DNA from: CAZUZD01 sp964624465
Lineage (GTDB): Bacteria > Planctomycetota > Planctomycetia > Isosphaerales > Isosphaeraceae
Reading direction: 5' to 3'
Length of the DNA stretch: 64,000 nucleotides
NCBI GenBank assembly: GCA_964624465.1
Contig: CAZUZD010000002.1
Span: forward strand, 1 to 64,000
In this document: positions 54,168-63,386 of the stretch, piece after piece
Position numbering within the stretch: the first letter of the stretch is position 1
Layout: the number at the start of each line of letters is the position of its first letter
The notes under the pieces: generated by a model
What the model saw: the letters and a program-made list of their open reading frames with translations, nothing else
What the model was told of the DNA's origin: nothing
The model's database searches: none
Position numbers and translations under genes: made by a program

Positions 54168-55235
54168 TCAGCCCTCTTCGGCGGGCCGGCCGTTGCCCAA
54201 CCGGGTGCGGAGGTAGGCGGCGCGGGCGATGTTGCGGTCGTCGACCTCCAGGGACTTACCCTGGATCTTCTGGAGGTGTGCCGGCTGGGTGTGAATGAAC
54301 AGCTCGTTGACGACGGGGATCTCCAGGTCGTCGATCAACCCCAGGTTGATGCCCATGCGGACGCTCGAGAGCAGGTGCATCGTCTCCTCGCTGGAGATCG
54401 TGTGCGCCGTCTTCAGGACCCCGTAAGCGCGGCTGACTTGGTCGCGGAGGTGCTGCCGGCGCTTCTCGATCAGGTCCTTGCGCGCCCGGCGCTCGTACTC
54501 GATGATCTGCGGCACCACGTCGGAGAGGGTGCGGATGATCTCGGCCTCGCTCTTGCCGAGCGTCTGCTGGTTCGAGATCTGGTAGAAGTCCCCGAAGGCC
54601 TGGGTGCCCTCGCCGTAGAGCCCGCGGACGGCGAGGTTGATCTTGTGCAGGGCGCGGAAGACCTTGTCGATGTCCTTCGTCTGCACCAGCGCCGGCAGAT
54701 GGAGCATGACGCCGACGCGGATGCCGGTGCCGACATTGGTGGGGCAGGCCGTCAGGTAGCCGAGCTGGGGGTTGAAGGCGTAGTCGAGGTGTTCCTCGAG
54801 GGCGTCGTCGACGGCGTTGATCTGCTCCCAGACGTCCTGGAGCGACAGGCCGGAGTGCATCACCTGGATTCGCAGGTGATCTTCCTCGTTGACCATCACC
54901 GAGACGTTCTCGAGCGGGCCGATCGCCACGCCGCGCGGCCCCTCGGCGCCCATCAGCTCGCGGCTGATGAGCTGGCGCTCGACCAAGAACTGGCGATCGA
55001 GCGGGTTCAGGGCGTTGACGTCGACGTAGTGCAGGCTCGGGGTCGTGATCCGGCCGATGGCGGCGCGGATGTCGCGCTCCAGATCCGCCTTCTCGGCGCG
55101 GCTGGCCCGGTTGATGAACGGGTAGGTGGCGAGGTTCCGCGCCAGCCGGATCCGCGAGCACATGACGATGTCGCTCTCGGGGCCGTCGCCCCGGAGCCAC
55201 TCGCCGGAGGTCTCTTTGAGGTCGTCGAGGTTCAT
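54168..55235 (-). CDS. mcsB: Protein arginine kinase McsB
   Basis: A 355-residue ATP:guanido phosphotransferase-like kinase that phosphorylates arginines on proteins and marks them for degradation by ClpCP in other bacteria. It shows the conserved VMVNEEDHLRIQ (NEED 116-119), the active-site Cys164 in LTACPTNVGTGIRVG, and RIRLARNL near the N-terminus. The C-terminal allosteric pocket region has RRARKDLIEKRRQHLRDQVSRAYG. The start overlaps the mcsA-like stop by 4 bp (ATGA), so it is coupled to its adaptor. No ctsR or clpC is in the window. Confidence 0.95.
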   Translation of the reverse strand: MNLDDLKETSGEWLRGDGPESDIVMCSRIRLARNLATYPFINRASRAEKADLERDIRAAIGRITTPSLHYVDVNALNPLDRQFLVERQLISRELMGAEGPRGVAIGPLENVSVMVNEEDHLRIQVMHSGLSLQDVWEQINAVDDALEEHLDYAFNPQLGYLTACPTNVGTGIRVGVMLHLPALVQTKDIDKVFRALHKINLAVRGLYGEGTQAFGDFYQISNQQTLGKSEAEIIRTLSDVVPQIIEYERRARKDLIEKRRQHLRDQVSRAYGVLKTAHTISSEETMHLLSSVRMGINLGLIDDLEIPVVNELFIHTQPAHLQKIQGKSLEVDDRNIARAAYLRTRLGNGRPAEEG

Positions 55236-55726
55236 GGCTCGGAGTCCTTCGGACGGATCAGGTCGCGGAGTCGGGCGGCGTCCTCGTAATCCTCGCGGGC
55301 GATCGCGCGTCGCAGGTCGGAGCGGAGCCGCAGGAGGCGTTCGGACTCGATGGGGCTGGAACCCCGGCGGGGTCGCTTGCCCACGTGCCGGGTGGCGCCA
55401 TGAGCCTTGATGATCAAGGGGGTCAGGCCGGCCTGGAAGACCTGATAGTCATGAGGGCATCCGAGGCGGCCGGCCGTGCGAAACTCCATGAACTTCAGGT
55501 CGCACACCGGGCAGGTGCGCTGGGCCAGCTCGCCCACCAGCTCGCCGACGTGCGCGGCGATCAGGACGTCGAGGACCATGTCCAGCGACAGGTTGGGGCG
55601 AGTGCGGGGCGTGGGGATGCCGGCCTTGCGGGCACAGGCGACACACAGATGCGTCTCGCGCATCGTGCCGTCGACCGATTCGTTCAGGTGGACGGTGGCT
55701 TCTTCCTGGCAGCGCTCGCAAGTCAT
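55232..55726 (-). CDS. McsA-like adaptor with zinc fingers and UvrB/UvrC motif, copy 1
   Basis: A 164-residue protein: N-terminal CxxC pairs (Cys3/6 in [14 protein letters not shown] and CVAC near 28-31) likely bind zinc, a second CPVC near 72-75 and LGCPHDY near 88 follow, and the C-terminal ~35 residues form a UVR-type helix ([22 protein letters not shown]). In other bacteria McsA-type proteins activate McsB. It overlaps mcsB by 4 bp and lies 34 bp after a second, related gene, which makes this a tandem paralogue pair. Confidence 0.9.
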   Translation of the reverse strand: MTCERCQEEATVHLNESVDGTMRETHLCVACARKAGIPTPRTRPNLSLDMVLDVLIAAHVGELVGELAQRTCPVCDLKFMEFRTAGRLGCPHDYQVFQAGLTPLIIKAHGATRHVGKRPRRGSSPIESERLLRLRSDLRRAIAREDYEDAARLRDLIRPKDSEP

Positions 55727-55760
55727 GGCGAGGAGACCCGGGGGGACGGTCGAGACCGGG

Positions 55761-56291
55761 TCAACGGGCCTGCTCCTGTTCGAGCACCTTGATCTGGTCG
55801 CGCAACCGCGCGGCCTCCTCGTAATTCTCGGCGGCGATGGCCCGCTTCAGGCGGTTCCGCAGCTCGATCATCTCGGTCTGATGCTGGCTGCTGCGTGGGG
55901 CCCGCCGGGGGACTTTACCGCAGTGCCGGGTGTCCTCGTGGATATTCTCCAGCAAGGGCATCAGCTCGTCGCGAAAGACCTCGTAATCGTGCGGGCAACC
56001 GAGGCGGCCGGAGTTGCGGAACTCCAGGAACGTGATCTGGCAGACCGGGCAGGTCTGGCGATCGGCGGGCGAGGGCTCCCGCGCCGGCGGGGTGACCCCG
56101 GCGGGGGTCTTCTTGATCAGGGCGCCGGCCAGGTCGCTGACCGACGGGGCCGCCAGCTCCGAGGCCTCCGGGGCCGTCAGGTGCTGGCGAGCATGGTCAT
56201 CGCAGAAGTGAAATTCGCAGGCCTTGCCGCGCTCGATGTCGGTGATGTGGTAGGTCGCCGGCTTCGCGCACTTCTGACACCGTTCCCGCAT
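55761..56291 (-). CDS. McsA-like adaptor with zinc fingers and UvrB/UvrC motif, copy 2
   Basis: A 176-residue protein with the same layout as copy 1: N-terminal [18 protein letters not shown], a second [23 protein letters not shown], and a C-terminal UVR helix ([23 protein letters not shown]). The two copies share the motif CPVC...[12 protein letters not shown], with different linkers. ATG 56291 lies after a near-consensus promoter at 56418-56445; this is the first gene of the mcsA-mcsA-mcsB transcript. Confidence 0.9.
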   Translation of the reverse strand: MRERCQKCAKPATYHITDIERGKACEFHFCDDHARQHLTAPEASELAAPSVSDLAGALIKKTPAGVTPPAREPSPADRQTCPVCQITFLEFRNSGRLGCPHDYEVFRDELMPLLENIHEDTRHCGKVPRRAPRSSQHQTEMIELRNRLKRAIAAENYEEAARLRDQIKVLEQEQAR

Positions 56292-56417
56292 CGATCTGCA
56301 CTCCGCGAGTCGCAGGCCACCCGCCGGTGCGCCCGGTCCCGACAGCCGTCCCGGTCGGGCCGCCGTGGATCGGGGCGGACCCACACCCGCCGAACGGCGA
56401 GGCCGGTTCATCGGTTC

Positions 56418-56445
56418 ATTGTAATGGCGCGGGGTGGGCTGTCAA
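56418..56445 (-). promoter_or_regulatory. Near-consensus sigma-70 promoter of the mcsA-mcsA-mcsB operon
   Basis: Minus strand TTGACA (56440-56445, 6 of 6), 16-nt spacer, TACAAT (56418-56423, 5 of 6). This is the best promoter match in the window. Leader about 120 nt to ATG 56291. No CtsR-box repeat was recognised. Confidence 0.75.
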
Positions 56446-56548
56446 GGAACCCGCCCGGAGCCGCTCCCGACCCGCCGGGTTGCAGAAGCCCTATCGGTTC
56501 CAAGGATTTACGGCGTTGCGCCGGCTCCGCCGGCACCCCGGCCGCCGC

Positions 56549-56578
56549 TTGCTCGCCGGCCGGATCGGCTGCTATGAT
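56549..56578 (+). promoter_or_regulatory. trpE: Candidate trpE promoter
   Basis: TTGCTC (56549-56554), 18-nt spacer, TATGAT (56573-56578, 5 of 6). Leader about 50 nt to the ATG at 56634, with no Trp-rich leader peptide. Confidence 0.55.
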
Positions 56579-56633
56579 CAGTCCACTTTCCCGGCCGTCT
56601 CGCAGCGTCCCCAGCCCGCCCGAGCCCCTGCAA

Positions 56634-58139
56634 ATGTCCGCACCGCGTCTGCACCCGAGCTTCGAGGACTTCGCGCAACAGGCCCAGCAGGCGCCTTACG
56701 TGCCCGTCTTCCGCGAGCTCACGGCCGATGGGCTCACCCCGGTGACCGCGTTCCGGCGGGTCGACCGGGGCGGCCTGTCGTTCCTGTTCGAGTCGGTCGT
56801 CGGTGGTGAGAAGGTCGGGCGCTACAGCTTCCTGGGCGCCGAGCCGTACCTGAGGTTCGAGGCCCGAGGCCCCGAAGTTCGTCTCTACCACGGGGCCGAG
56901 GCCGAACCCTACGCCATCGAGACGACCGACGACCCGTTCATCGTGCTCCAGCGGCTCATCGACGAGCGACGCTCGGTGCACCTGCCCAGCCTGCCCCGGT
57001 TCATCGGCGGCGCCGTCGGCTACGCGGCGTATGACTCGGTCCGCTACACCGAGCACCTGCCCGACGCCCCGCCCGACGACCGCCACCTGCCCGACCTCGC
57101 CTTCGGGTTCTACGACCGCATGGTCGTCTTCGACCATATCCGCAAGACCGTCCTCGTGGTCGCCCAGGCCCGTTGCCAGCCGGGCGTCGACCTCCGGGTT
57201 GCCTATGACGAGGCGGCCGGTCGGCTCGACGAGCTGGTCACCCGGCTCGCCACCCCGGGCCCCGAGCTACCGCTGACCGACATCGATACCAGCGGACCGG
57301 TGACCCTGGCGACCCGCTCCAACTTCACCCAGGAGCAGTACGAGGACGTCGTCCGGCGCTGCCAGGAGTACATCAAGGCCGGCGACATCTTCCAGGTCGT
57401 GCCCAGCCAGCGCCTGGAGGTCGAGACGACCGCGGCCCCGTTCGACATCTACCGCGTGCTGCGGGTGGTGAACCCCAGCCCGTTCCTGTTCTACTTGACC
57501 TTCGGCGACTTCCAGCTCGTCGGCTCCTCGCCCGAGATCCTGGTGCGGGTCGACGACGGCACGGTCACGATCCGGCCGATCGCCGGCACCCGGCGCCGCG
57601 GCCGCGACGAGGCGGAGGACCGCGCCCTGGCGGCCGAGCTGGTGGCCGATCCCAAGGAGCGGGCCGAGCACATCATGCTGGTCGACCTGGGCCGCAACGA
57701 CGTCGGCCGGGTCGCCGAGCGGTCGAGCGTGGCCCTGACCGAGCTGATGGTCGTCGAGCGGTATTCGCACGTCATGCACATCACCTCCAACGTCACCGGC
57801 ACGCTGGCCCCCGGCAAGACTGCCTTCGACGCGCTGCGGGCTGGACTGCCGGCGGGCACCGTCTCGGGGGCCCCCAAGATCCGGGCCATGCAGATCATCG
57901 ACGAGATGGAGACCGTCCGGCGCGGACCCTATGCGGGCGCTGTGGGGTACATCGACTTCACCGGGAACATGGACACCTGCATCGCCTTGCGCACCCTGGT
58001 CCTGAAGGGCGGCCGCGCCTACATTCAGGCGGGCGGTGGCGTGGTCTACGACAGCGTCCCGGCCGAGGAGTATGAGGAGACGATGAACAAGGCCCGCGGC
58101 CTGCTCAAGGCCATCGAGATCGCCCAGACCCAGCTCTGA
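56634..58139 (+). CDS. trpE: Anthranilate synthase component I
   Basis: A 501-residue chorismate-using enzyme, the first step of tryptophan synthesis. Motifs: the feedback-site segment [20 protein letters not shown] (N-terminal, Trp-binding LLES-type), and in the catalytic half [64 protein letters not shown] and [20 protein letters not shown] with the conserved residues for chorismate and Mg2+. The ATG at 56634 is in the family position; the frame is open far upstream but is not coding. trpG is not adjacent. pabB is the alternative, but the N-terminal segment favours TrpE. Confidence 0.95.
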   Translation: MSAPRLHPSFEDFAQQAQQAPYVPVFRELTADGLTPVTAFRRVDRGGLSFLFESVVGGEKVGRYSFLGAEPYLRFEARGPEVRLYHGAEAEPYAIETTDDPFIVLQRLIDERRSVHLPSLPRFIGGAVGYAAYDSVRYTEHLPDAPPDDRHLPDLAFGFYDRMVVFDHIRKTVLVVAQARCQPGVDLRVAYDEAAGRLDELVTRLATPGPELPLTDIDTSGPVTLATRSNFTQEQYEDVVRRCQEYIKAGDIFQVVPSQRLEVETTAAPFDIYRVLRVVNPSPFLFYLTFGDFQLVGSSPEILVRVDDGTVTIRPIAGTRRRGRDEAEDRALAAELVADPKERAEHIMLVDLGRNDVGRVAERSSVALTELMVVERYSHVMHITSNVTGTLAPGKTAFDALRAGLPAGTVSGAPKIRAMQIIDEMETVRRGPYAGAVGYIDFTGNMDTCIALRTLVLKGGRAYIQAGGGVVYDSVPAEEYEETMNKARGLLKAIEIAQTQL

Positions 58140-58250
58140 TCCGGGCCCCGACCGCGGCCGATGGAACGGCCTGCGGGCGTCGACAACACCCCATCTCTCC
58201 CGAGCGTCCAATGCGCCGAATCCCCCCCTCGCGCGTGAGGCCACCTGGAC

Positions 58251-59639
58251 ATGGACCGTCGACGGTTTCTGGCCCTCTCGGCCCTGGGCCTCGTCCCGGG
58301 GTCGGCGCCCGCTGTGCATCACGGGCCGGCGTTCGTCAGCTCTGACGTCGGAAAACTCCGACGGGTCCTGGTTCACGAGCCCGGCCCGGAGACCCGCAAG
58401 TCGATCACGATCGCCGGCGTGGATCACCCGCTCCAATCGTTCGAGTTGCTGGGCGAGCAGGCGGCCGAACAGCACCGCGCCCTCGTCGCCGGCCTCAGGC
58501 GCAGCGGCGCCGAGGTGGTGGAACTGCGCGACGCGGTGACCGGTGCCATCGAGGCCGCCCGCACTGCTGACGCGTTCGACGACTGGCTGACGACCGCCGC
58601 CCCGGCCCTGGCGGATCGGGCCGACCAGGTGACGGCTGACGTGCTGATCGGGGCCGACGACCGTTTCGCGTACCACGCCCAGGCCGGCACTCCGGGGATT
58701 CGGCCCCTCTCCACCCCGCTGAAGTTCCTGCTCTACGTCCGCGACCTGGCCGTGATGACGCCGCGGGGGCTGATCCTGGCGAATCTTGGGCCCCGGACCC
58801 GCGAGTTCGAGGTCTCCCTGCTGCGATTCCTGCTTCAGTGGTCGCCGCAGCTCCGCGGCTATCCGATCGCCTTCGATGCCCGTCGTGAGCGGGTCCTGCT
58901 CCAGGGCGGCGACGTGATCGTCGCCGACGAGCACACGCTGTTCGTCGGGGTCGGCAACCTGACCGACGCCGCCGCCGCCCCTTGCCTGGCGCAGCGGCTG
59001 CGCATGGATGTCCTGGCCGTGCAGCTGCCCGGCGGGACCGGGTTCCTGGGCAGGGGAGTTCACGGCCGCGGCAACGGGCTGCGACTGAAGTTCCTGCACC
59101 TCGATACGATTCTCAACCTGCTGGCGCCCGGCCTGGTGTTGACCCTGCCTTACTTCCTGGAGGCGGAGTTCTCGGGCGTCGACCCGCTGACGCGCCTGCT
59201 GAAGGGCCTGGCGTCCGAGCCCGGTGTCGACTCCGAGTACATGCACCGGCTCTCGGCCTCACTGGCCACCGTCGGCCTGGTCCAGCGCTTCCGCGCGAAG
59301 ACCGGCGAGCGAGATCCGACGGTCAAGGACGTCAAGATCCTCGATTACCTGCAATCGGTCGGCTACAAATCATTCCCCATCGCCGGCGAGGCCCCCCCCG
59401 AGGGCCCCGAGGCCGTCAAGCACGTTGTCGAGCACCTGCTGCCCGAGGTCCGCTTCCAGGCGGGGAACATCGTGGCCGTCGAGCCCCGCAAGGTCCTGGC
59501 GGTCGACCAGAACCGTCTCACCCTGGAGACCCTCCGGCGCGGAGGGATCACCACCGAGACCTTCCCCGGCAGCGAGCTGGTCCGCTGGCACGGCGGGGCC
59601 CACTGCCTGACCCTGCCGCTGGAACGCGACCCGGTCTGA
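58251..59639 (+). CDS. Tat-exported arginine deiminase/amidinotransferase-like protein
   Basis: A 462-residue protein with a Tat signal (MDRRRFLALSALGLVPG) followed by a pentein-fold domain of the arginine deiminase family. The catalytic layout is kept: Asp165 in LYVRDLAVMT, His283 and Asp285 in LHLDTILNL and Cys452 in WHGGAHCLTLPL. One difference is at Gln218 in LLQGGDVIV, where arginine deiminases have Glu in EGGD. It may deiminate arginine or another guanidino compound outside the cytoplasm; loss of Glu could alter specificity. The C-terminal order (RxxGGAHCLT) matches ADI more than DDAH. It begins 111 bp after trpE. Confidence 0.8.
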   Translation: MDRRRFLALSALGLVPGSAPAVHHGPAFVSSDVGKLRRVLVHEPGPETRKSITIAGVDHPLQSFELLGEQAAEQHRALVAGLRRSGAEVVELRDAVTGAIEAARTADAFDDWLTTAAPALADRADQVTADVLIGADDRFAYHAQAGTPGIRPLSTPLKFLLYVRDLAVMTPRGLILANLGPRTREFEVSLLRFLLQWSPQLRGYPIAFDARRERVLLQGGDVIVADEHTLFVGVGNLTDAAAAPCLAQRLRMDVLAVQLPGGTGFLGRGVHGRGNGLRLKFLHLDTILNLLAPGLVLTLPYFLEAEFSGVDPLTRLLKGLASEPGVDSEYMHRLSASLATVGLVQRFRAKTGERDPTVKDVKILDYLQSVGYKSFPIAGEAPPEGPEAVKHVVEHLLPEVRFQAGNIVAVEPRKVLAVDQNRLTLETLRRGGITTETFPGSELVRWHGGAHCLTLPLERDPV

Positions 59640-59702
59640 GCCCCGACGTCCCGCCGCGGTCGCCCCATCCGCCGGGACCCACTACGCCCCCGCCACGCTG
59701 AG

Positions 59703-59745
59703 GGTGTTCGCGGGGCGGGTTCGGTGGGCGTCGGGAGCGAACACC
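59703..59745. repeat. 9-bp inverted repeat between convergent genes
   Basis: GGTGTTCGC (59703-59711) and GCGAACACC (59737-59745) flank a 25-nt GC-rich centre in the 115-bp gap between the deiminase-like gene and the convergent hydrolase gene. It may form a terminator stem; no T-run is present. Confidence 0.35.
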
Positions 59746-59754
59746 TGGGCGGGA

Positions 59755-61827
59755 TCAGCGGCCCACGGGGGCAGCCTCCGCCGGAGCGCCCAGGGTGGCG
59801 TACCAGGCGGCCAGCGCCGCCAGCTCGTTCCGGGCGCGGTCGCCGGTCCCTTCGAGCCGGATCGGCCGGGGGGCGACCAGGGCGGCGATCTGAGGCGTGT
59901 CGAAGGCCTCGAGCAGGCCGAAGCAGAACCACTCGGGGCGCGTCTCGTAGACGATACCCTGCTCGATCACCTCCTTGAGGCTCCCGGGCGGCTCGGCCAG
60001 GGTCAGCCCGGCGATCGCCTCGGGCTCGAGCGCCGCGGCAATCAGGGCGATCAGGCCGGTCCGGGGGCCAACCGAGACGACCCGCACCGGCTCGTCCTTG
60101 TGACGGGCCTTCAGCCAGCGGGCGGTCGCCATCACCTGGCCGGCCTGAACCCCCAGCGGCCGCTCGCCCACGGCGCCGATCAGGAGGGCGAACAGGTACG
60201 CCTTCTCGGCCACCTGCGCCTCGCCGAAGTAGAACGGGTCCAGGGCGACAACGCGGTAGCCCTCCGCGAGCAGGCCCTCGACGCGAGCGGCCACCGCCTT
60301 GCGGCCGTCGTCGGCGATCAGCAGGGCTGTCCCCTTCGTCGGCGTGCCCCGGCTGAGGACGACCGCAGGCACGGTCCAGGTCCGGCCCAGGTGCAGCTTC
60401 TCGAAGGCAACCTTGGTCCCGTCGCGCTCGTCGGCCCCGGCGTGCTCGACCGTCGCGTCCTCGTCGTAGGGCCGCACGATCGACCGCAGCTTCAACCGTC
60501 GCTCCTTCATCCAGCTCTCGCCGGCGGCCTTCTCGGTCGGGAGCGAGCCGGCGCGGGGCAGGTCGGCGGCCAGCTTGCGGGCGACCTGGAGCAGGTCGAG
60601 GTTGTCGGCCGGCAGCTCGACCTGGAGCTGCTCGTACGTCTTCACCTCCGACTCCGAGGGGATCTCGGCAGCCGGATAGTTGGCGTCGCCGGCGAAGAAG
60701 TGGTCGCCGAGCATCCGGTACAGCGCCTGGCGGTTGTCGAGCCCGTAGTTGTGGTCGCCGGGGTCCTGGTTCACGTGGCTGCGGAGGTTGGCCTCCTTGC
60801 CGAAGAGCCGGAAGATCGGCGCGGCCGCCTCCAGCAGCGGCGGCAGGGCGTGGGGGGCGGCGAAGCAGCAGTTGTCCCGGCCGTTGAAGGTCAACAGGGT
60901 CGGGTGCGGGGCCATCATCGCCGTCAGGTGGGTGTAGTCGACCACGGTCGCCAGGTCGCTGGGGGTCTGCTCCGAGTCGCCCAGGTCGGAGAAGTGCCGC
61001 GCCCGGGTCAGGAAGCTGGAGTAGCCGGCGACCGGGTCGGTCAGCGTCACGCGCTCGTCGAGCGGACTGATGAAGATCGTCTGCCAGCCGCCGCCCGAGA
61101 GCCCCGTCACCGCCACCCGTGCCGGGTCGGCGTGTTCGTGGCCCAGCAGCACGTCGAGCCCGCGCGCCATCGCCAGGTAATGGACCGCCACGCCGGTGCT
61201 GCCGCAGAGGTCCAGGGCGTTGATCAGGCCGTGGTTGTAGCCGGCACCACGAAGCTGGCCCATGCCGATCCACTCGACATTCAGGGCCAGCATCCCGCGC
61301 TTCGCCTGGTTGATGCAGCGGATCTGCTTGTACTCGGCCGCCTTGCCCTTGGCATCATGGCCGTTGACGTTCAGGACCACCGGCCGCCGGCCGTCGAGCG
61401 TCTCCGGCTCGTACAGCAGGGCGGGAATCCAGAAGCCCGGGATCGCCTCGTAGCGGAGGCGCTTGATCCGGTAGCCCGGTCCGGTCTCGATAGTGCCGAG
61501 CCACACGATCTGGCTCCGGGCGTCGCGCCAGGTGGCAGCCTCGCCCCGGAACAGCACCCGGCGCTTGACCTCGGCGCGGAGCCCGCCGGCGATCCGGGTC
61601 CACTCCTCGGCCGACTTGACCTCGGGCATCCGGGGCACCCGGGCCTCGGCGAAGTCCTGCGCCTCGGCCAGCGCCTGGCGGGGGCTCAGGATCGCATGCT
61701 CCAGCGCCTTTCGGACGAAGTCCGATGGCTCGTCACCCCGCCCTGCGGCCGGTGCAGCGAGCAGGCCCAGGAACAGCAGGCACGGACGCAGCGCAGGACG
61801 CAGGTCCCATCCAGTCGGCGGGCGCAT
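59755..61827 (-). CDS. Secreted two-domain alpha/beta hydrolase (acetylxylan-esterase-like)
   Basis: A 690-residue exported protein. Signal peptide RPCLLFLGLLAAPAAGRGDE (hydrophobic core ~14-28). The first alpha/beta-hydrolase domain (~120-420) has PVVLNVNGHDAKGK, the nucleophile elbow GLSGGGW and the Asp-His part DPGDHNYG; the Ser-Asp-His set is complete. A second, incomplete alpha/beta-like region (~450-690) contains TALLIADDGRKAVAARVEG and VVSVGPRTGLIALIAAALE, where no nucleophile elbow is clear. The first domain resembles AXE/DPP-type esterases common in planctomycetes. Promoter at 61925-61953. The natural ester is unknown. Confidence 0.85.
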   Translation of the reverse strand: MRPPTGWDLRPALRPCLLFLGLLAAPAAGRGDEPSDFVRKALEHAILSPRQALAEAQDFAEARVPRMPEVKSAEEWTRIAGGLRAEVKRRVLFRGEAATWRDARSQIVWLGTIETGPGYRIKRLRYEAIPGFWIPALLYEPETLDGRRPVVLNVNGHDAKGKAAEYKQIRCINQAKRGMLALNVEWIGMGQLRGAGYNHGLINALDLCGSTGVAVHYLAMARGLDVLLGHEHADPARVAVTGLSGGGWQTIFISPLDERVTLTDPVAGYSSFLTRARHFSDLGDSEQTPSDLATVVDYTHLTAMMAPHPTLLTFNGRDNCCFAAPHALPPLLEAAAPIFRLFGKEANLRSHVNQDPGDHNYGLDNRQALYRMLGDHFFAGDANYPAAEIPSESEVKTYEQLQVELPADNLDLLQVARKLAADLPRAGSLPTEKAAGESWMKERRLKLRSIVRPYDEDATVEHAGADERDGTKVAFEKLHLGRTWTVPAVVLSRGTPTKGTALLIADDGRKAVAARVEGLLAEGYRVVALDPFYFGEAQVAEKAYLFALLIGAVGERPLGVQAGQVMATARWLKARHKDEPVRVVSVGPRTGLIALIAAALEPEAIAGLTLAEPPGSLKEVIEQGIVYETRPEWFCFGLLEAFDTPQIAALVAPRPIRLEGTGDRARNELAALAAWYATLGAPAEAAPVGR

Positions 61828-61924
61828 GGGCGGACTCCCGGGGCGGGCTCGATCAGTGGCGCAGGAGGTGGGGCGGGAACCGTCCCGGATCGGGCCCGTG
61901 GGGCCAGGAGGAACGGCTGGCCGC

Positions 61925-61953
61925 ATTACACCCCTGCCCCCGCGCCGGGACAA
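61925..61953 (-). promoter_or_regulatory. Candidate promoter of the alpha/beta hydrolase gene
   Basis: Minus strand TTGTCC (61948-61953), 17-nt spacer, TGTAAT (61925-61930, 5 of 6). The -35 is the same as at xylA. Leader about 90 nt. Confidence 0.55.
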
Positions 61954-62000
61954 GACCCCGCCAGTGCCACGTCGACCGGGCGAGCTCGCCCGCACCCGCC

Positions 62001-63164
62001 TCAGGAGGCCGCCCGGATCAGCGTCCGGGGCTCGTCGGGCAGGGGCAGCGGCGGGGGCGAGTCGTAACCGTACCGCTGGATGACCGCCGCGCACCGCGAC
62101 TCGATCTCGGCCTGAAGCTCGGGGCTCAGCTCGTAGCGGTTCGTGCGGTAGTCGGACCGGTCGCCCAGGTACTCGGCGAGCTTCGGCCGGACGGCGTCGA
62201 ACGACCCGAGGTCAAGCTGCTCGTAAATCCGGGCCATCGCGGCGATCGGATCGGCGACCAGGTCCTCGTAGCGGATCTCGACGAACCGGGACGGGTCGAC
62301 AAGTTGCTTCCCCTCCGCCACCTTGCGATAGAGGTGGTCGAAGGTCCGGAAGACGTACTCCTCCAGGCCCCGGTGCGTCGGGTTCTGGAGCCCCTGCGAC
62401 TTGTGCAGCTTGCGCCAGAGGTGCACGGTCGAGGGGTACACGACCCGGGGGTCGCGCACGATGTGGATGAACCGGGCGTCCGGGAAGAGCTCCAGCAGGG
62501 TCCGGATCCGGAACGAGTGAGTCGGCGACTTCAGGACCATCCGCCCGGGGCGGGCCACCTGCACCCGCCGCAGGAACCCGAGCAGGGCCTGCTTCCAGCC
62601 CTCGCGGGCCTCGGGGGACAACCCCTCCAGGTCGAAGGCCGCCGGCTCGACGTCCTCCTGGTTGGCGAAGGCAATGCGGTGGTACGGGGACGGCTGCCCC
62701 ATGATCGCCAGGGCGAACTCGTCCTCCTGGGGCCGATCCCAGCCCATGTCCATGTTGTCCATCGGACGATGCGACGGGATCAGGATCTTGAGGCGCCGGA
62801 AGATCGGGCCGCTGACCAGGAAGTCGTCCGGGGTGAAGCACTCGCAGGTGTTCGGGGCGCGGTGCCGCTCGTCGAGGATCAGTAGCTCGTGCAGCAGGGT
62901 CGTGCCGGTCCGCCAGTGCCCGATGACGAACACCGGGGCCCGGATCTCGGCCCTGGCAATCGCCTTGCGGAACCAGAACCGCTCGATCGGACTCATGACG
63001 GAGTGGAACAGCCCCAGCGGACCCATCAGCAGCGCCGTGTGCCACTGGCTGGGATGGACGGCGAACCGGTGCCGGGCCAGCATCGCGAGCCAGGGGCCCA
63101 GCCGCATCCCGATCCAGCAGCGTGCCGCCCAGCTTCGTCCCCGCCGTGCCTCGGAGCCTGCCAT
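62001..63164 (-). CDS. Sulfotransferase family protein
   Basis: A 387-residue PAPS-dependent sulfotransferase-like enzyme. The 5'-phosphosulfate loop is VFVIGHWRTGTTLLHELL and the 3'-phosphate part HIVRDPRVVYPST; both match the family, and a conserved Ser is in LKSPTHSFRI. The N-terminal ~40 residues contain a hydrophobic stretch (RLGPWLAMLARHRF) that may associate with the membrane. ATG 63164 follows GAAGGGGA at 7 bases. The acceptor is unknown (carbohydrate or hopanoid-like lipid is possible). Ends before the hydrolase promoter; same strand. Confidence 0.88.
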   Translation of the reverse strand: MAGSEARRGRSWAARCWIGMRLGPWLAMLARHRFAVHPSQWHTALLMGPLGLFHSVMSPIERFWFRKAIARAEIRAPVFVIGHWRTGTTLLHELLILDERHRAPNTCECFTPDDFLVSGPIFRRLKILIPSHRPMDNMDMGWDRPQEDEFALAIMGQPSPYHRIAFANQEDVEPAAFDLEGLSPEAREGWKQALLGFLRRVQVARPGRMVLKSPTHSFRIRTLLELFPDARFIHIVRDPRVVYPSTVHLWRKLHKSQGLQNPTHRGLEEYVFRTFDHLYRKVAEGKQLVDPSRFVEIRYEDLVADPIAAMARIYEQLDLGSFDAVRPKLAEYLGDRSDYRTNRYELSPELQAEIESRCAAVIQRYGYDSPPPLPLPDEPRTLIRAAS

Positions 63165-63288
63165 GCCTGCCGTCCCCTTCCTGATCCGGGCGGTTCGCCT
63201 CAATTCTCCATCTTGACACCTGGGCCGCCCCCGGGCAAGTCGTGCCGGGGCCGCGGGCGACCCCGGAGGCGTCAGGATCGTACGCGAA

Positions 63289-63310
63289 CTGGCAGCACAA
63301 TCGATGCCAG
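63289..63310. repeat. Inverted repeat upstream of the sulfotransferase gene
   Basis: CTGGCA-(10 nt)-TGCCAG, 22 bp in the 222-bp spacer between the DUF1501 gene and the sulfotransferase gene. The half-sites TGCCAG could bind a dimeric regulator; no promoter elements were recognised nearby. Confidence 0.3.
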
Positions 63311-63386
63311 AATCGCAGTCCAGGGCGGCTGGCGATCTGGCGCCGGCCGGGCAAGGCTGGCGAGATGGCGAGCCTGAGCGGCCGGT

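Larger units (their letters stand above)
56292..56633. other. Divergent intergenic region mcsA-like/trpE
   Basis: 342 bp holding two oppositely directed promoters: the near-consensus mcs promoter (56418-56445) and the trpE promoter (56549-56578). No attenuator, Trp-leader peptide or other gene was recognised. Confidence 0.7.

Noticed and set aside
56579..56633. Trp attenuator before trpE
   Set aside because: The leader is about 50 nt, has no Trp codon run and no competing hairpins.
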